Positions 1 to 11,412 of a stretch of DNA of 64,000 nucleotides are shown piece after piece. The position numbers and the translations under genes are program-made. How positions within the stretch are numbered: position 1 is the stretch's first letter; each line of letters opens with the position of its first letter. Below the pieces are notes generated by a model, which ran no database searches, was not told where the DNA came from, and saw only the letters and a list, made by a program, of their open reading frames with translations. The stretch lies in the NCBI GenBank assembly GCA_016707895.1, contig JADJGV010000019.1:62001-126000 (forward strand). Direction: 5' to 3'. The stretch comes from Myxococcales bacterium. Its GTDB lineage: Bacteria; Myxococcota_A; Polyangia; Haliangiales; Haliangiaceae.

Positions 1-180
1 CGTCGAGCTCGATGCCATCGGCGCCGTGGCCGGCGGCCAGCGCGAACGCCGGCAGCGTGTTCTCGGTGGCGTGGGCGCTGACCCCGCGGTGGGCCCAGAC
101 GATCGGGCGATCGCGCCGCCACAGGCGCGGCCCGCGCCGGGCCCGCCCGAACAGCGGCACCAGCCGCGCCAGCGCGTCGA

Positions 181-184
<4 letters not shown>
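1..184 (-). CDS. Glycerophosphodiester phosphodiesterase, N-terminal fragment (cut by window edge)
   Basis: Only the first 61 codons are in the window; the gene runs off the left edge. The visible protein has a basic lead-in of about 28 residues, then AHRGVSAHATENTLPAF and GADGIELD. This is the start of the GDPD TIM barrel: the HRG catalytic histidine, the ENT metal ligand and the E-x-D ligand pair. The family hydrolyses glycerophosphodiesters to glycerol-3-phosphate and an alcohol. The GTG start at 184 overlaps the aspartate kinase stop (GTGA, 4 bp), so the two are probably translationally coupled. No signal peptide is visible, which points to a cytoplasmic enzyme. The family call is firm for what is visible; the substrate cannot be judged. 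Confidence 0.85.
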
Positions 185-1365
<1,181 letters not shown>

Positions 1366-1374
1366 GGCGCGAAT

Positions 1375-1379
1375 CCTCC
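1375..1379 (-). promoter_or_regulatory. Shine-Dalgarno fixing the TTG start of lysC
   Basis: On the minus strand GGAGG sits 9 nt before TTG at 1365. This decides the start of the aspartate kinase in favour of a rare TTG codon over the far upstream ATG. Confidence 0.7.
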
Positions 1380-1424
1380 GCGCGGCAATGTAGCAGGTGC
1401 CGGTGGTGAGCGCGGCCGGGGTGC

Positions 1425-1430
1425 TACCTT
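1425..1430 (+). promoter_or_regulatory. Putative -10 hexamer (TACCTT) 6 nt before a GTG start, leaderless
   Basis: TACCTT ends 6 nt before GTG 1437. Transcription starting about 7 nt after a -10 box would begin on the start codon. There is no Shine-Dalgarno. See the leaderless-transcription finding. Confidence 0.5.
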
Positions 1431-1436
1431 CCCGGG

Positions 1437-3539
1437 GTGCGTCGTCTCGTCGTCCTGTGCGCGCTCGTCCTCGGTTGCCACGGCGGGCCCGCGCCCGCGC
1501 GGCCCCGGCCACCCGCGGTCGACGCGCCCTACGAGCTGGCCGACGATCTCGACTTCGCCGAGCGCGCCGACGCGCTGGCGGCGCTGCCGCCGGGCGACGC
1601 GCGGACCGCGCTGCGGGTCGAGCTGGCGACGGTGCTGGGCGCGCGGCTCGATCGCGCGCTGGCCAGCGGCCGGCTCGAGCGGGCCAGCGCGGTATTCGGG
1701 GCCCTGGCCGACCTGTGGCACGGCGAGCCGGCGGCGCTAGCCGAGCTGGCCGAGCTGCCGGGCTGGGCCGATCGCCTGGTCCGCGCGCGCGCCGGGTTCG
1801 CCCGCGGCGGCGCCGACAAGGACGCCGCGCTGGTGCTGGCGGTGCGGCTGGCGGTGGCGCCGACCGAGGCCGATCGCGCCGAGCTGACCCAGATCACCGA
1901 GTTCGCCGACCAGCTGGCGATGGCGCGGATGGGGCCGCTCGGCGAGGGCACCGGCGCGATCGCGGTGCTGGCGCCGATCGTCGAGCGCGGCCTGGCCCCC
2001 GAGCTGCTGCCGCGCTACGTCGCGCTGGTGGTCGATCGCGCCAACCGCGCCGACATGGCGATCAGCGCCGGCCTGGCCACCGCGGCCACCAGCCCGGCGC
2101 TGCGCGCGGCGATGGGCGCCAGCCGCGACCTGGCGATCGCGCTGGCCGCCGGCCACCAGGTCGACCGCCTCAGCGCCGCGCTCACCGAGCTGCACGGGCT
2201 CGGCCGCGACCGCCCGCTGGCCGACGCCGCGCGCGCGATCACCACGCCGGTGGCGACCGCCGCGGCGTGGGCCAAGCTGGCCGCGGCGCTGCGCGCGGCC
2301 GAGGGCGGCGACGAGCGGGTCAAGCTGCGGGCCGCGCTGGCGGTGGCGCTCGACGGCCGCGTCCGGTTTCCGGACGACGCGACGCTGGCGGCGGCGGCCG
2401 CGGTGATCGCGATGGAGGGCGACGAGGTCGCGCGCCCGACCGCGCTGCTGACCGCGGCCCGGCGCCACGCCGCCGACGACGCCGGCCTGGCGGAGCGGCT
2501 GCTCGGGCTGCACCGCGAGCGCCTGGGCCGGCTGATCTACGGCGGCCGCACCCGGGCCGCGGCCCGCTGCCTGGCCGCGCTGCGCCAGCTCTACGGCGCG
2601 CTGGCCACGCAGTTCCCCGGCCGCGCCTGGGCGGTGACCTGGCCCGAGGTGCTGGCCACCTACGGCCGCGGGCTGATCAGCCAGGGCGAGCTGGCGGCCG
2701 GCCGCCAGGCCCTGCGCGAGTCGATCGCGGCGACGCCGACCGTCGAGGCGCTCGACATGCTGGGCACGGTCGCGCTCAAGACCGGCGACGCCGCCACGGC
2801 CCGCCAGGCGTTCGAGCGCGCGGTGGCGCTGCCCGGCGACGCCCCGGCGCAGGAGTACGCCCGGGCCAAGCTGCTGCGGCTGGCCGGCGACGCCGCCACC
2901 GCCGCCGGCGACCCCCGCGGCGCCACCGAGCACTACGCCCAGGCGCTGTCGACCTGGGCCGACCTCGGCGAGCGGCTCGAGCTGCCGCCCAACCTCGCCG
3001 GCGAGCGCCTGGTCGAGAGCGGCAAGCTGTTCTGGGCGCTGGGCAAGCCCGACGACGCGATCGACCTCCTGGCCAGCGCCAGCGACGCCGATCCCGACGG
3101 CGCCGACACCCACATCCAGGCGGTCGCGTTCTTGCTGCTGCACGATCGCTACGACCGCGCGCGCGACGTCTTCTACCAGGCGCTGGCCAGCGATCGCATC
3201 GGCGACTACTACAAGGTCTACATGGCGCTGTGGGTGGTGGCTGAGGGCCGGCGGCGCGGCGTCGCCGACGACGATCAGGCCCGCGCCTACCTGGCCGGCC
3301 GCGACGGGCCGCTGTGGTACGACGATCTCGCGCGGCTGGCCAGCGCGCGGCTGACCGCGGCGGCGCTGGCCGCGCGCGCCAGCACCCGGCCGCGCCAGAC
3401 CGAGCTGGCGTACTACACCGCGGTGCTCGGCGACGACCGCGCCGCCGCGACCGCGCTGCTCGAGGACGTGCTGGCGTCGGATCTGGTGCTGTTCTTCGAG
3501 TACGACATGGCGCGCCACCGGCTCGGCCGTGGACCGTGA
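1437..3539 (+). CDS. Secreted TPR-like lipoprotein
   Basis: A 700-residue protein with a lipoprotein signal peptide: MRR, a hydrophobic core, and lipobox VLGC with the lipidated Cys at residue 14. A Pro-rich linker follows. The rest is almost entirely Ala/Leu-rich helix-turn-helix repeats resembling degenerate TPRs. The clearest TPR-like segment is around residues 420-560, where phrases such as ALDMLGTVALKTGDAATARQ and HYAQALSTWADLGE recur. TPR scaffolds usually mediate protein-protein contacts, so a periplasmic or surface scaffold is likely; no enzymatic motif is seen. The start is GTG at 1437. The gene overlaps the following methyltransferase by 11 bp and heads the plus-strand run that contains the multiheme cytochromes, but a functional link to them is only inference from position. 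Confidence 0.75.
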   Translation: MRRLVVLCALVLGCHGGPAPARPRPPAVDAPYELADDLDFAERADALAALPPGDARTALRVELATVLGARLDRALASGRLERASAVFGALADLWHGEPAALAELAELPGWADRLVRARAGFARGGADKDAALVLAVRLAVAPTEADRAELTQITEFADQLAMARMGPLGEGTGAIAVLAPIVERGLAPELLPRYVALVVDRANRADMAISAGLATAATSPALRAAMGASRDLAIALAAGHQVDRLSAALTELHGLGRDRPLADAARAITTPVATAAAWAKLAAALRAAEGGDERVKLRAALAVALDGRVRFPDDATLAAAAAVIAMEGDEVARPTALLTAARRHAADDAGLAERLLGLHRERLGRLIYGGRTRAAARCLAALRQLYGALATQFPGRAWAVTWPEVLATYGRGLISQGELAAGRQALRESIAATPTVEALDMLGTVALKTGDAATARQAFERAVALPGDAPAQEYARAKLLRLAGDAATAAGDPRGATEHYAQALSTWADLGERLELPPNLAGERLVESGKLFWALGKPDDAIDLLASASDADPDGADTHIQAVAFLLLHDRYDRARDVFYQALASDRIGDYYKVYMALWVVAEGRRRGVADDDQARAYLAGRDGPLWYDDLARLASARLTAAALAARASTRPRQTELAYYTAVLGDDRAAATALLEDVLASDLVLFFEYDMARHRLGRGP

Positions 3540-4521
3540 GCTGGCCGCGCTCGGCGCGCGGCTGCGCGCCGCGCTCACCCCGCGCGCGGTGAGCGCGTGC
3601 CTCGGCGTGTCGGCGATCCCCGCGGCGCCGCGGGTCACCGCCGCGCCGCCGTCGCCCTGCCCGCCGGCCGCCGCGCCGATCTGGCTGTGGTGCGCCGGGC
3701 GCGCGGTGCCAGCGAGCGCGATCGCCCGCGCGCTGGGCCCGGCCGCGGTCGCGACCGCGATCGGCGCCGGGCTCGCGGTCCACGACGGCGACGCGCTGGC
3801 CCCCGCGGTGTTGCTGGCGCCGCTCGGCGCCGGCCTGGTGGTGTGCGACGTGGCCGCGCGCGTCGACGACGATCGCGTGCCGTGGCCCGACGACTCGACG
3901 CTGCACCTGATCGGCTGCCTGCCGCCGCGCGTCGACGGCGCCTGGCTCGACCTGGGGGCCGGCCCGGCCGCGGCGGCGCTGGCGATCGCGCCCGGGCGCG
4001 GCCCGCGCCGCGCCACCGACGTCAACCCGCGGGCGCTGGCCTGGGCCCGGCTCGGCCTGGCGCTGGCCGGCCGCGCCGACGTGGCGGTCGTCGAGGCCGA
4101 CCTGCTCGACGGCGCCGGCGGCGGCTGGGACCTGGTGACGATGAACGCGCCCATCCCGCGGCCGACCGGGCTGGCCGCCGCCGACAGCGTCTGGCACGCC
4201 AGCGCCGACGATCTGCCGGCGCGGCTGTGGCCGCAGCTGCCGGCGCGGTGCGCGCCCGGCGCCGAGGTGCTGGTCCACGCGACCGTCGACGACGCCGGCG
4301 CCGGCGCGCCGCCGGCGGCGCTGGGCGGCGCGGTGATCGTGGCCCGCTACTCGCCGCCCGGCGGCCGCGGCTTCGCGCTGATCCGCTGGCGGCCCGACGC
4401 GCCCGCCCGCCGCGTCGCGGCGCCGGTCGTCCTCGGGATCGGCCGACCGTTCGTGACCCGGGCCGACCTCGATGCGATCGAGGCCGGCCACCACCCGCAC
4501 CCGACCGTCGACCTGCGGTAG
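3529..4521 (+). CDS. Class I SAM-dependent methyltransferase (HemK/PrmC or RlmG/RsmC-like)
   Basis: A 330-residue soluble protein with no signal peptide. WLDLGAGPAAAALAIA (about residues 143-158) is the SAM-binding motif I loop. ATDVNPRALAWARL is motif II (acidic DVNP), VVEADLLDG motif III, and WDLVTMNAPIPRP the motif IV position. In N5-glutamine and amino-group methyltransferases motif IV reads NPPY or NPPF; here it is NAPI. About 140 N-terminal residues form an Ala-rich domain of the kind that often recognises substrate. The fold is clear; the substrate (release factor, rRNA or another protein) is not. The start GTG at 3529 lies 11 bp inside the upstream gene. The stop codon TAG overlaps a -10-like hexamer for the cytochrome gene 10 bp downstream. 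Confidence 0.75.
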   Translation: MDRELAALGARLRAALTPRAVSACLGVSAIPAAPRVTAAPPSPCPPAAAPIWLWCAGRAVPASAIARALGPAAVATAIGAGLAVHDGDALAPAVLLAPLGAGLVVCDVAARVDDDRVPWPDDSTLHLIGCLPPRVDGAWLDLGAGPAAAALAIAPGRGPRRATDVNPRALAWARLGLALAGRADVAVVEADLLDGAGGGWDLVTMNAPIPRPTGLAAADSVWHASADDLPARLWPQLPARCAPGAEVLVHATVDDAGAGAPPAALGGAVIVARYSPPGGRGFALIRWRPDAPARRVAAPVVLGIGRPFVTRADLDAIEAGHHPHPTVDLR

Positions 4522-4524
4522 CGT
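4519..4524 (+). promoter_or_regulatory. Putative -10 hexamer (TAGCGT) 6 nt before ATG 4531
   Basis: TAGCGT ends exactly 6 nt before the ATG of the first multiheme cytochrome, which has no Shine-Dalgarno. The TAG is also the stop codon of the methyltransferase, so part of the match comes for free. If real, the cytochrome operon has its own leaderless promoter. Confidence 0.35.
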
Positions 4525-4530
4525 CCGGAC

Positions 4531-5786
4531 ATGATCGCCTTGCGCGTGCTCGCGACGGCCGCCGTCGCCACCGCCGCGCTGGCGTGCTCGCGGGCCGCGC
4601 CGCCGCCGCTGCCGCCGCCCACGGCCGAGCCCGATCGCTTCCCCCACCCGGCCCACGCCCAGCTGGCGTGCACGCCGTGCCACGACGGCGCCGCCGCGCT
4701 GGCCGGCGTGGCGCAGATGCCGGGCCAGGACGACCACGCCGCCTGCGACGGCGCCGCCTGCCACCAGGCCGCGTTCACCCAGCCGCCGGGGCCGCTGTGC
4801 CGGGTGTGCCACCAGGCGGTCGACGTGGTCGCGGTCGGCGCGTCGCCGCTGCGGGTCTACCCGGCGGTCGACGGGCTGCGGTCGCTGCCGTCGAAGTTCT
4901 CGCACGCCGTCCACCTCGACAACGCCAACATCGAGAGCGCGGTCGGCTTCAACGTCGGCTGCACCGACTGCCACGAGGTCGACGCCGCCGGCCAGCCGGC
5001 CACCGCCGGCCACCGCGCCTGCGTGCGCTGCCACGCCGACGAGGTCGGCCTGGTCGACGCGCCGGCGATGTCGACCTGCGCCGCCTGCCACCTCACCGGC
5101 GTCGCCGCGCGCACGCCGCGCCGGCTGATCGTCCGCGACGTGCGCTTCGATCACGGCCTCCACGGCGCCGACGCGCGCGGCACGCCGATCGCGTGCTCGA
5201 CCTGTCACCAGGACAGCCGGGCCGCCGCCACCGACGGTCGGCTGCCCAAGCCGCCGCTGGCCGCGTGCGTGGCCTGCCACGACGATCCCGATCGCGTGCC
5301 GATCACCAAGCGCATGCGGGTGTGCGAGACCTGCCACGCGTCGATCTCGCTGACGTTCGGCGCGCTGGCGCCGCGCTCGCACCTGCCGGCCACCGAGCGG
5401 CCGATCGATCACACGCTGGCGTTCCGCAGGGATCACGGGCGCGAGGCGGCCGACGGCAAGCGCTGCAGCCGGTGCCACACCCAGATGTCGGGCTCGACCG
5501 ACAACGCCTGCGACGAGTGCCACCAGACGATGCGGCCCGGCGATCACAACCTGGTGTGGCGCGAGACCGACCACGGCCAGGAGGCGATCGCCGATCGCGA
5601 TCGCTGCGCCACCTGCCACGTCGCCGACGCCTGCAGCGCGTGCCACCAGCAGCGCCCGCGCTCGCACGGCCCGGCGATGTCCTTCGCCGGCGCCGATCAC
5701 GGCGACGTCGCGCGGCAGAACCCGGCGGCGTGCATCACCTGCCACGACGTCGCCGCCGACTGCCTGCCGTGCCACGGGGCGGTGCC

Positions 5787-5790
<4 letters not shown>
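4531..5790 (+). CDS. Multiheme c-type cytochrome lipoprotein (14 CXXCH plus one CX4CH)
   Basis: A 419-residue electron-carrier protein. The N-terminus is a lipoprotein signal (lipobox ALAC, Cys at residue 19). I count 14 CXXCH sites: CTPCH, CRVCH, CTDCH, CVRCH, CAACH, CSTCH, CVACH, CETCH, CSRCH, CDECH, CATCH, CSACH, CITCH and CLPCH. One CX4CH (CDGAACH) adds a possible fifteenth heme. Scattered His residues in FPHPAH, FSHAVH, FDHGLH and DHGQEA are likely distal axial ligands, the pattern seen in the NrfB/MtrA and doubled-CXXCH families. A lipidated multiheme protein next to an outer-membrane barrel fits the outer-facing terminal reductase or oxidase of a porin-cytochrome conduit. The stop overlaps the barrel gene start by 4 bp (GTGA), so the two are translationally coupled. 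Lipidation and outer-surface placement are inferred. Confidence 0.93.
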
Positions 5791-7507
<1,717 letters not shown>

Positions 7508-7508
<1 letters not shown>

Positions 7509-9004
7509 TGCGGCCGGCCTGGCCGCGCCGGCTGGCGCTGGCGATCGCGCTGGTCGCGCTGGTCGCGCTGGCCCACGGCGGCGCGTGGGCCCAGGGCGGC
7601 GCGGCGACCGGCTTCGATCACACCCGCCACGACGGCAAGGTCACGATCACCGGCGCGCCGTCGATCGCCTGCGCGAGCTGCCACGTCCCCGGCCCGCGCG
7701 GCGCGATCGGCGCCCGCCCCGGCCACGGCGCGTGCTTCGGCGCGTGCCACGGCGCGCCGCCGGTCCGCGGCCAGCCGGTCGCCGCCGCCCGCGAGCCGGT
7801 GTGCGTCACCTGCCACGCGCCCGGCAGCTGGACCGCGCCGCGCCCCGCCGTCGCCTACCCGCCCTACCGCCTCGATCCCGACTACGGCCTGGCGTTCACC
7901 CACGGCCGCCACGCCGCCGCCGACTGCACGACGTGCCACGCGCCGCCCGGCGTCGCGCGGCCGCGCCCGGCGCCCCACGCGCGCTGCCTCACCTGCCACG
8001 CGACCACCGCGCCGCGGATGAGCGACTGCGCCGGTTGCCACCCCGCCGGCACCGGCGCGAACCTGTCGCCGCACGCGGTGACCTCGGAGCTGCCGATCGG
8101 CGACGCGTTCGATCACCAGCGGCACCGCCGGCGCTCGCCCGGCGCGCCGGCGCTGGCCTGCGCGACCTGCCACGCCGCGACCGCCCGCGCGACGGGGCTC
8201 GAGCTGCCGGCGCCCACCGTCGCCGCCTGCAGCCTCGGCGGTTGCCACGACGGCCAGGCCGCGTTCGCGCCGACCGAGCGCTGCACCCGCTGCCACACCC
8301 GCGCGCCCACCGGCGGCTTCGTCGTCGCGCGCCCGACCGCGCGCTTCTCGCACAGCGATCACGCCGGGCCGACGCTGGGCACCGCCTGCGCCAGCTGCCA
8401 CCCGATCGCCGCCGACGGCCAGATCCGCACCGCCGGCCACGCCGCGTGCAGCGACGCCGCCTGCCACGCCGCCGACTTCGCCGCGCGGCAGCCGACGATC
8501 TGCGGCGCGTGCCACGTCGCGACCGAGCCGTGGCGCGCGCTCGCGCCCGATCGCGCGCCACCGCCGACGTCGGAGTTCGGCGTCGAGCTCTCGCACCAGC
8601 GCCACGCGACGATCGCCTGCGCGCAGTGCCACCGGCACGACACCGCGACCACCGAGCTGCGGCCCGAGCGCGGCCACGGCGCGTGCATCGGCGCCGGCTG
8701 CCACCAGGCGGCCGCCGGGCCCGCCCCGGCGATGACCGCCTGCGAGGCGTGCCACGGCCTGGGCGCCGAGGCCGCGCGCCGGCGGCAGCGCACCGACGCG
8801 CCGTGGACGGTGCGCGCGCGGTTCCGCCACGCGCCGCACGACCCGGCGGCGGTCGCCTGCGCCGCCTGCCACGCCGACGTCGCCGCCGCGGCCACCGTCG
8901 CCGCGATCGCCGGGCCACCCAAGGCCGCCTGCGCCGGCTGCCACGACGGCGCGCGCGCGTTCCGCATGACCGGCCACGGCTGCGCGAGGTGCCATGGCCG
9001 CTGA
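7508..9004 (+). CDS. Secreted multiheme c-type cytochrome (14 CXXCH plus CX3CH and CX4CH variants)
   Basis: A 498-residue protein with signal peptide LALAIALVALVALAHGGAWA cleaved near AQG. There is no lipobox Cys, so it is probably periplasmic. Fourteen CXXCH motifs are visible (CASCH first, CARCH last). Four further Cys-His sites have longer spacing: CFGACH (CX3CH), CSLGGCH, CSDAACH and CIGAGCH (CX4CH), giving up to 18 hemes. The motifs recur every 20-35 residues, interleaved with FDHTRH, FTHGRH, FSHSDH and FRHAPH, probable distal His ligands. By analogy with MtrA/OmaB it would carry electrons from the periplasm to the barrel. The ATG overlaps the barrel stop by one base, and the gene overlaps the following membrane-protein gene by 11 bp. 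Confidence 0.93.
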
Positions 9005-9347
9005 CCGCCGCTGGCACCGCACCTACGTGATCGCGCTGGCCGCGGTGATCGGCGGCGCGCTCGCCTACGCGCTGGTCGACTGGGGCGGCTGGACCCGCGC
9101 GACCTACGATCCGTACCGCGATCGCTGGAGCTGGCGCGGCGGCGCCACGCCGACGATCGGCATCAACTACTACGGCGGCCTCCTGTGGGGCCTCGGCGGC
9201 GCGCTGGTCGGCGGCGCGCTGGGCGCGCTGGCCCACCGCTGGCCGCGCGCCCGCACCGCCGGTGCGCGCGGGCTGCTCGCCGCGTGGGCGTTCACCAGCG
9301 TGGCGCTGGCCGGCGCGTATTACTGGTGGAACCTGTGGCCGCTGTAG
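8994..9347 (+). CDS. Small three-helix membrane protein of the cytochrome operon
   Basis: A 117-residue protein with hydrophobic segments at about residues 10-30, 60-80 and 92-112. The first loop is aromatic-rich (WGGWTRATYDPYRDRW). It has no Cys and no heme site. Its start lies 11 bp inside the cytochrome gene, so it is translationally coupled and probably part of the same system. It could be an inner-membrane anchor or quinone-side partner that feeds the periplasmic cytochrome, but there is no motif to prove that. I do not recognise the family. Confidence 0.7.
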   Translation: MAADRRWHRTYVIALAAVIGGALAYALVDWGGWTRATYDPYRDRWSWRGGATPTIGINYYGGLLWGLGGALVGGALGALAHRWPRARTAGARGLLAAWAFTSVALAGAYYWWNLWPL

Positions 9348-9373
9348 CGCGCTGACGGCACGGTGGGCCGGGG

Positions 9374-9404
9374 CGGCGCGCGGCCGTAAGCCGGTCGCGC
9401 GCCG
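9374..9404 (+). terminator. Hairpin after the cytochrome operon
   Basis: CGGCGCGCG at 9374-9382 pairs perfectly with CGCGCGCCG at 9396-9404, with a 13-nt loop that can pair further. It lies 27 bp after the last operon stop. There is no T-tract, so a Rho-independent stop is possible but not proven. Confidence 0.4.
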
Positions 9405-9427
9405 ACCGTTGTCCGGGCGAGGTCCCC

Positions 9428-10303
9428 ATGCGCCCATCCCACCGCCCCGCCTGCCGCCCCACCCTCCTCCTCGTCGTCTGTGCGTCGCTGGCCGCCGCGT
9501 GCGGCGCCGGCAAGTACCCCGCGGTCGCCACCACGAGCGCGCCGCCCGGCCCGCGCACCGGCGTCGCGATGGCGCCGCCGGCGCCACCGCCACCGTCGCT
9601 GACCGAGGCCAACGTCGCCGTGCCCGGCCCGACGCCGGCGGCGCCGCCCGACGAGCGCCCCGGCCTCGCCACCACCTGGGGCGAGACGACGTGGTCGCCG
9701 ATCACCACCACGCCGTTCGTCCGCGCCGGCGCCGCGCCGTGGGCCACCGCGGTGCTGCGCTACAACGATCGCGACGGCGTCGCCGCCCACGCGGCCTACG
9801 TCGGCGCCAGCCTGGCGCCGCTCGCCGTCGACGTCGGCGCCGGCGACGTCGCGGTGTCGCTGATCGACGACGGCGGCGCGATCCTGCCCGGCGTCGTCGC
9901 CGGCGGCCGCAACCTGGTGGCCGCCCTCGACGGCGCCCGCTACCGCATCGCGATCGCCAACCGCACCACCGCCCGCTTCGAGGTCGTGGCCTCGGTCGAC
10001 GGCCTCGACGTCATCGACGGCCAGCCCGCCGGCTTCGACCGCCGCGGCTACGTCGTCGAGCCGGGCGCCGAGCTGATCATCGACGGCTTCCGCCAGTCCG
10101 CGTCCGAGGTCGCCGCGTTCCGCTTCGGCAAGGTCGCCGCCTCGTACGCCGCCCGCACCGCCGGCGACGCCAACGTCGGCGTGGTCGGGGTCGCGCTGTT
10201 CGCCGAGCGCGGCGCGGTGTGGACGCCGGCCGAGCTCGAGCGGCGCGATCGCGCCGACCCGTTCCCCGGCGAGCCGGGCCGCGGCTTCGCGGCGTCCCCG
10301 TGA
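9428..10303 (+). CDS. Lipoprotein of unknown function
   Basis: A 291-residue protein with a basic N-terminus, a hydrophobic core and lipobox LAAAC (Cys at about residue 25). Next come about 55 Pro/Ala-rich residues, then a globular part from about residue 85 rich in beta-strand-like segments (VAVSLIDDGG, YRIAIANRTTARFEVVASVDG, YVVEPGAELIIDGFRQS). The phrase FRFGKVAASYAART with AGDANVGVVGVALF near the end resembles small secreted beta-sandwich proteins. No catalytic motif is seen and I do not recognise the family. A GAGG about 6 nt before ATG 9428 supports the start. It lies after the cytochrome-operon hairpin and is likely a separate unit. Confidence 0.6.
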   Translation: MRPSHRPACRPTLLLVVCASLAAACGAGKYPAVATTSAPPGPRTGVAMAPPAPPPPSLTEANVAVPGPTPAAPPDERPGLATTWGETTWSPITTTPFVRAGAAPWATAVLRYNDRDGVAAHAAYVGASLAPLAVDVGAGDVAVSLIDDGGAILPGVVAGGRNLVAALDGARYRIAIANRTTARFEVVASVDGLDVIDGQPAGFDRRGYVVEPGAELIIDGFRQSASEVAAFRFGKVAASYAARTAGDANVGVVGVALFAERGAVWTPAELERRDRADPFPGEPGRGFAASP

Positions 10304-10379
10304 CCCGGGTCACCGCGCGCCCCCGCGCGCCGTCCCACGATCTCGGCCCCCGCCGCCCGCGCCGCCGACGCAGTTGGTC

Positions 10380-10385
10380 TATCAT
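10380..10385 (+). promoter_or_regulatory. Putative -10 hexamer (TATCAT) 6 nt before ATG 10392
   Basis: TATCAT matches the bacterial -10 consensus at five of six positions and ends exactly 6 nt before the ATG of the FHA regulator. No Shine-Dalgarno is visible, which fits a leaderless mRNA. Confidence 0.55.
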
Positions 10386-10391
10386 CGCCAC

Positions 10392-11279
10392 ATGAACTGC
10401 GTGGTGTGCGCACGGCAGCCGGTGGAGAGCGGCCTCCTGTGCGAAGACTGTCGCGACGAGATCGCCGGGCCGCTCGGGCTGGTCCCCGAGCAGATCATGG
10501 CCACCACGGCCAAGCCCACCGGCGCGATCCTGGTCGACCCGTGGGGCCGCCCGCACGGCCTCGACGCGCGCACGCTGATCGGCCGGCAGCTCGAGGGCGC
10601 CGGGGTCAGCATCCTCGAGAGCTCGGTGTCCCGGCACCACGCCCACCTCGCGCTCGACCCCACCCGCAAGACCTGGTCGCTGCGCGACCTCGGCTCGGCC
10701 AACGGCACGATGGTCAACGACCAGACGATCACCGACGCGGTGACGCTGCGCGCCGGCGACCGGATCGTCCTGGGCCAGGTCGGCTTCTACTTCGTCGCCG
10801 ACGCGCGCGACCTGCCGCCGGTCGTGCTCGACCCGGCGATCAGCTCGACCCTGCGCCCGGGCGATCGCGTGCGCGCGCCGCTCGAGATCGACGAGGGCGA
10901 GTTCGAGCGCGAGAACACCGACGTCGGGCTGCCGTCGTTCGAGATCCGGCTCCACGAGCCGACCGGCGGCGGCGGCGGCCTGGTCGAGGTCGACGGCAAG
11001 CAGGTGCAGCTCACCGCCACGCAGTTCGAGTTCTTCGCGCTCTTGGTCCGGCGGATGGCCGACGAGGCCCACCAGCCGCACCTGGTGCGCGGCTTCGTCC
11101 GCACCTCGGAGCTGATCGGCGACCTGTCGTGGGACACCCGCGATCCCGGCGACAACCACGTCAAGCAGCTGGTGCGGCGGGTGCGGCGGGCGCTGGTCAA
11201 GGCCGAGATCGGCGACCTGATCGAGTCGCGCCACCGCTTCGGCTACCGGCTGCGCGTGATCCCGACGCTGCGCGCGTGA
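10392..11279 (+). CDS. Zinc ribbon - FHA - winged-helix regulator
   Basis: A 295-residue soluble protein in three parts. Residues 1-22 hold CVVC and CEDC, a small zinc ribbon. Residues about 45-135 are an FHA domain, which binds phosphothreonine: LIGRQ, then SVSRHHAHL, then DLGSANGTMVN, the canonical GR, SxxH and NG signature. A linker follows, then about residues 195-290 form a winged-helix domain of the OmpR C-terminal type (QLTATQFEFFALLVRR, RTSELIGDLSW, VKQLVRRVRRAL, HRFGYRLR). This suggests a transcription factor controlled by a Ser/Thr protein kinase rather than by a histidine kinase. I chose ATG 10392 over an in-frame ATG six codons upstream because the zinc ribbon begins there and a -10 hexamer sits at leaderless spacing. 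Confidence 0.85.
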   Translation: MNCVVCARQPVESGLLCEDCRDEIAGPLGLVPEQIMATTAKPTGAILVDPWGRPHGLDARTLIGRQLEGAGVSILESSVSRHHAHLALDPTRKTWSLRDLGSANGTMVNDQTITDAVTLRAGDRIVLGQVGFYFVADARDLPPVVLDPAISSTLRPGDRVRAPLEIDEGEFERENTDVGLPSFEIRLHEPTGGGGGLVEVDGKQVQLTATQFEFFALLVRRMADEAHQPHLVRGFVRTSELIGDLSWDTRDPGDNHVKQLVRRVRRALVKAEIGDLIESRHRFGYRLRVIPTLRA

Positions 11280-11412
11280 GACAGCGCGCGGGGCTCGCGG
11301 CGCGGCTCACCCGGACCTACCCGATCCCTACTCGGGCGACGCCCGGGGTCGGCTCGCGCGCCACGTCGGAGCAGCGTAGGTTCGCTGCGTCCCGCCCCCC
11401 GAAGGAGCCAGC

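Noticed and set aside
2776..5775. Very long minus-strand reading frame opposite the TPR lipoprotein, methyltransferase and first cytochrome
   Set aside because: It covers several unrelated genes, is Arg/Gly-rich without domains, and its opposite strand carries heme motifs and signal peptides. Long spurious frames are expected at this GC content.
11371..11388. GCAGCG/CGCTGC inverted repeat before the DUF481 gene as an operator
   Set aside because: A 6-bp stem in GC-rich DNA is expected by chance, and no second copy is present.
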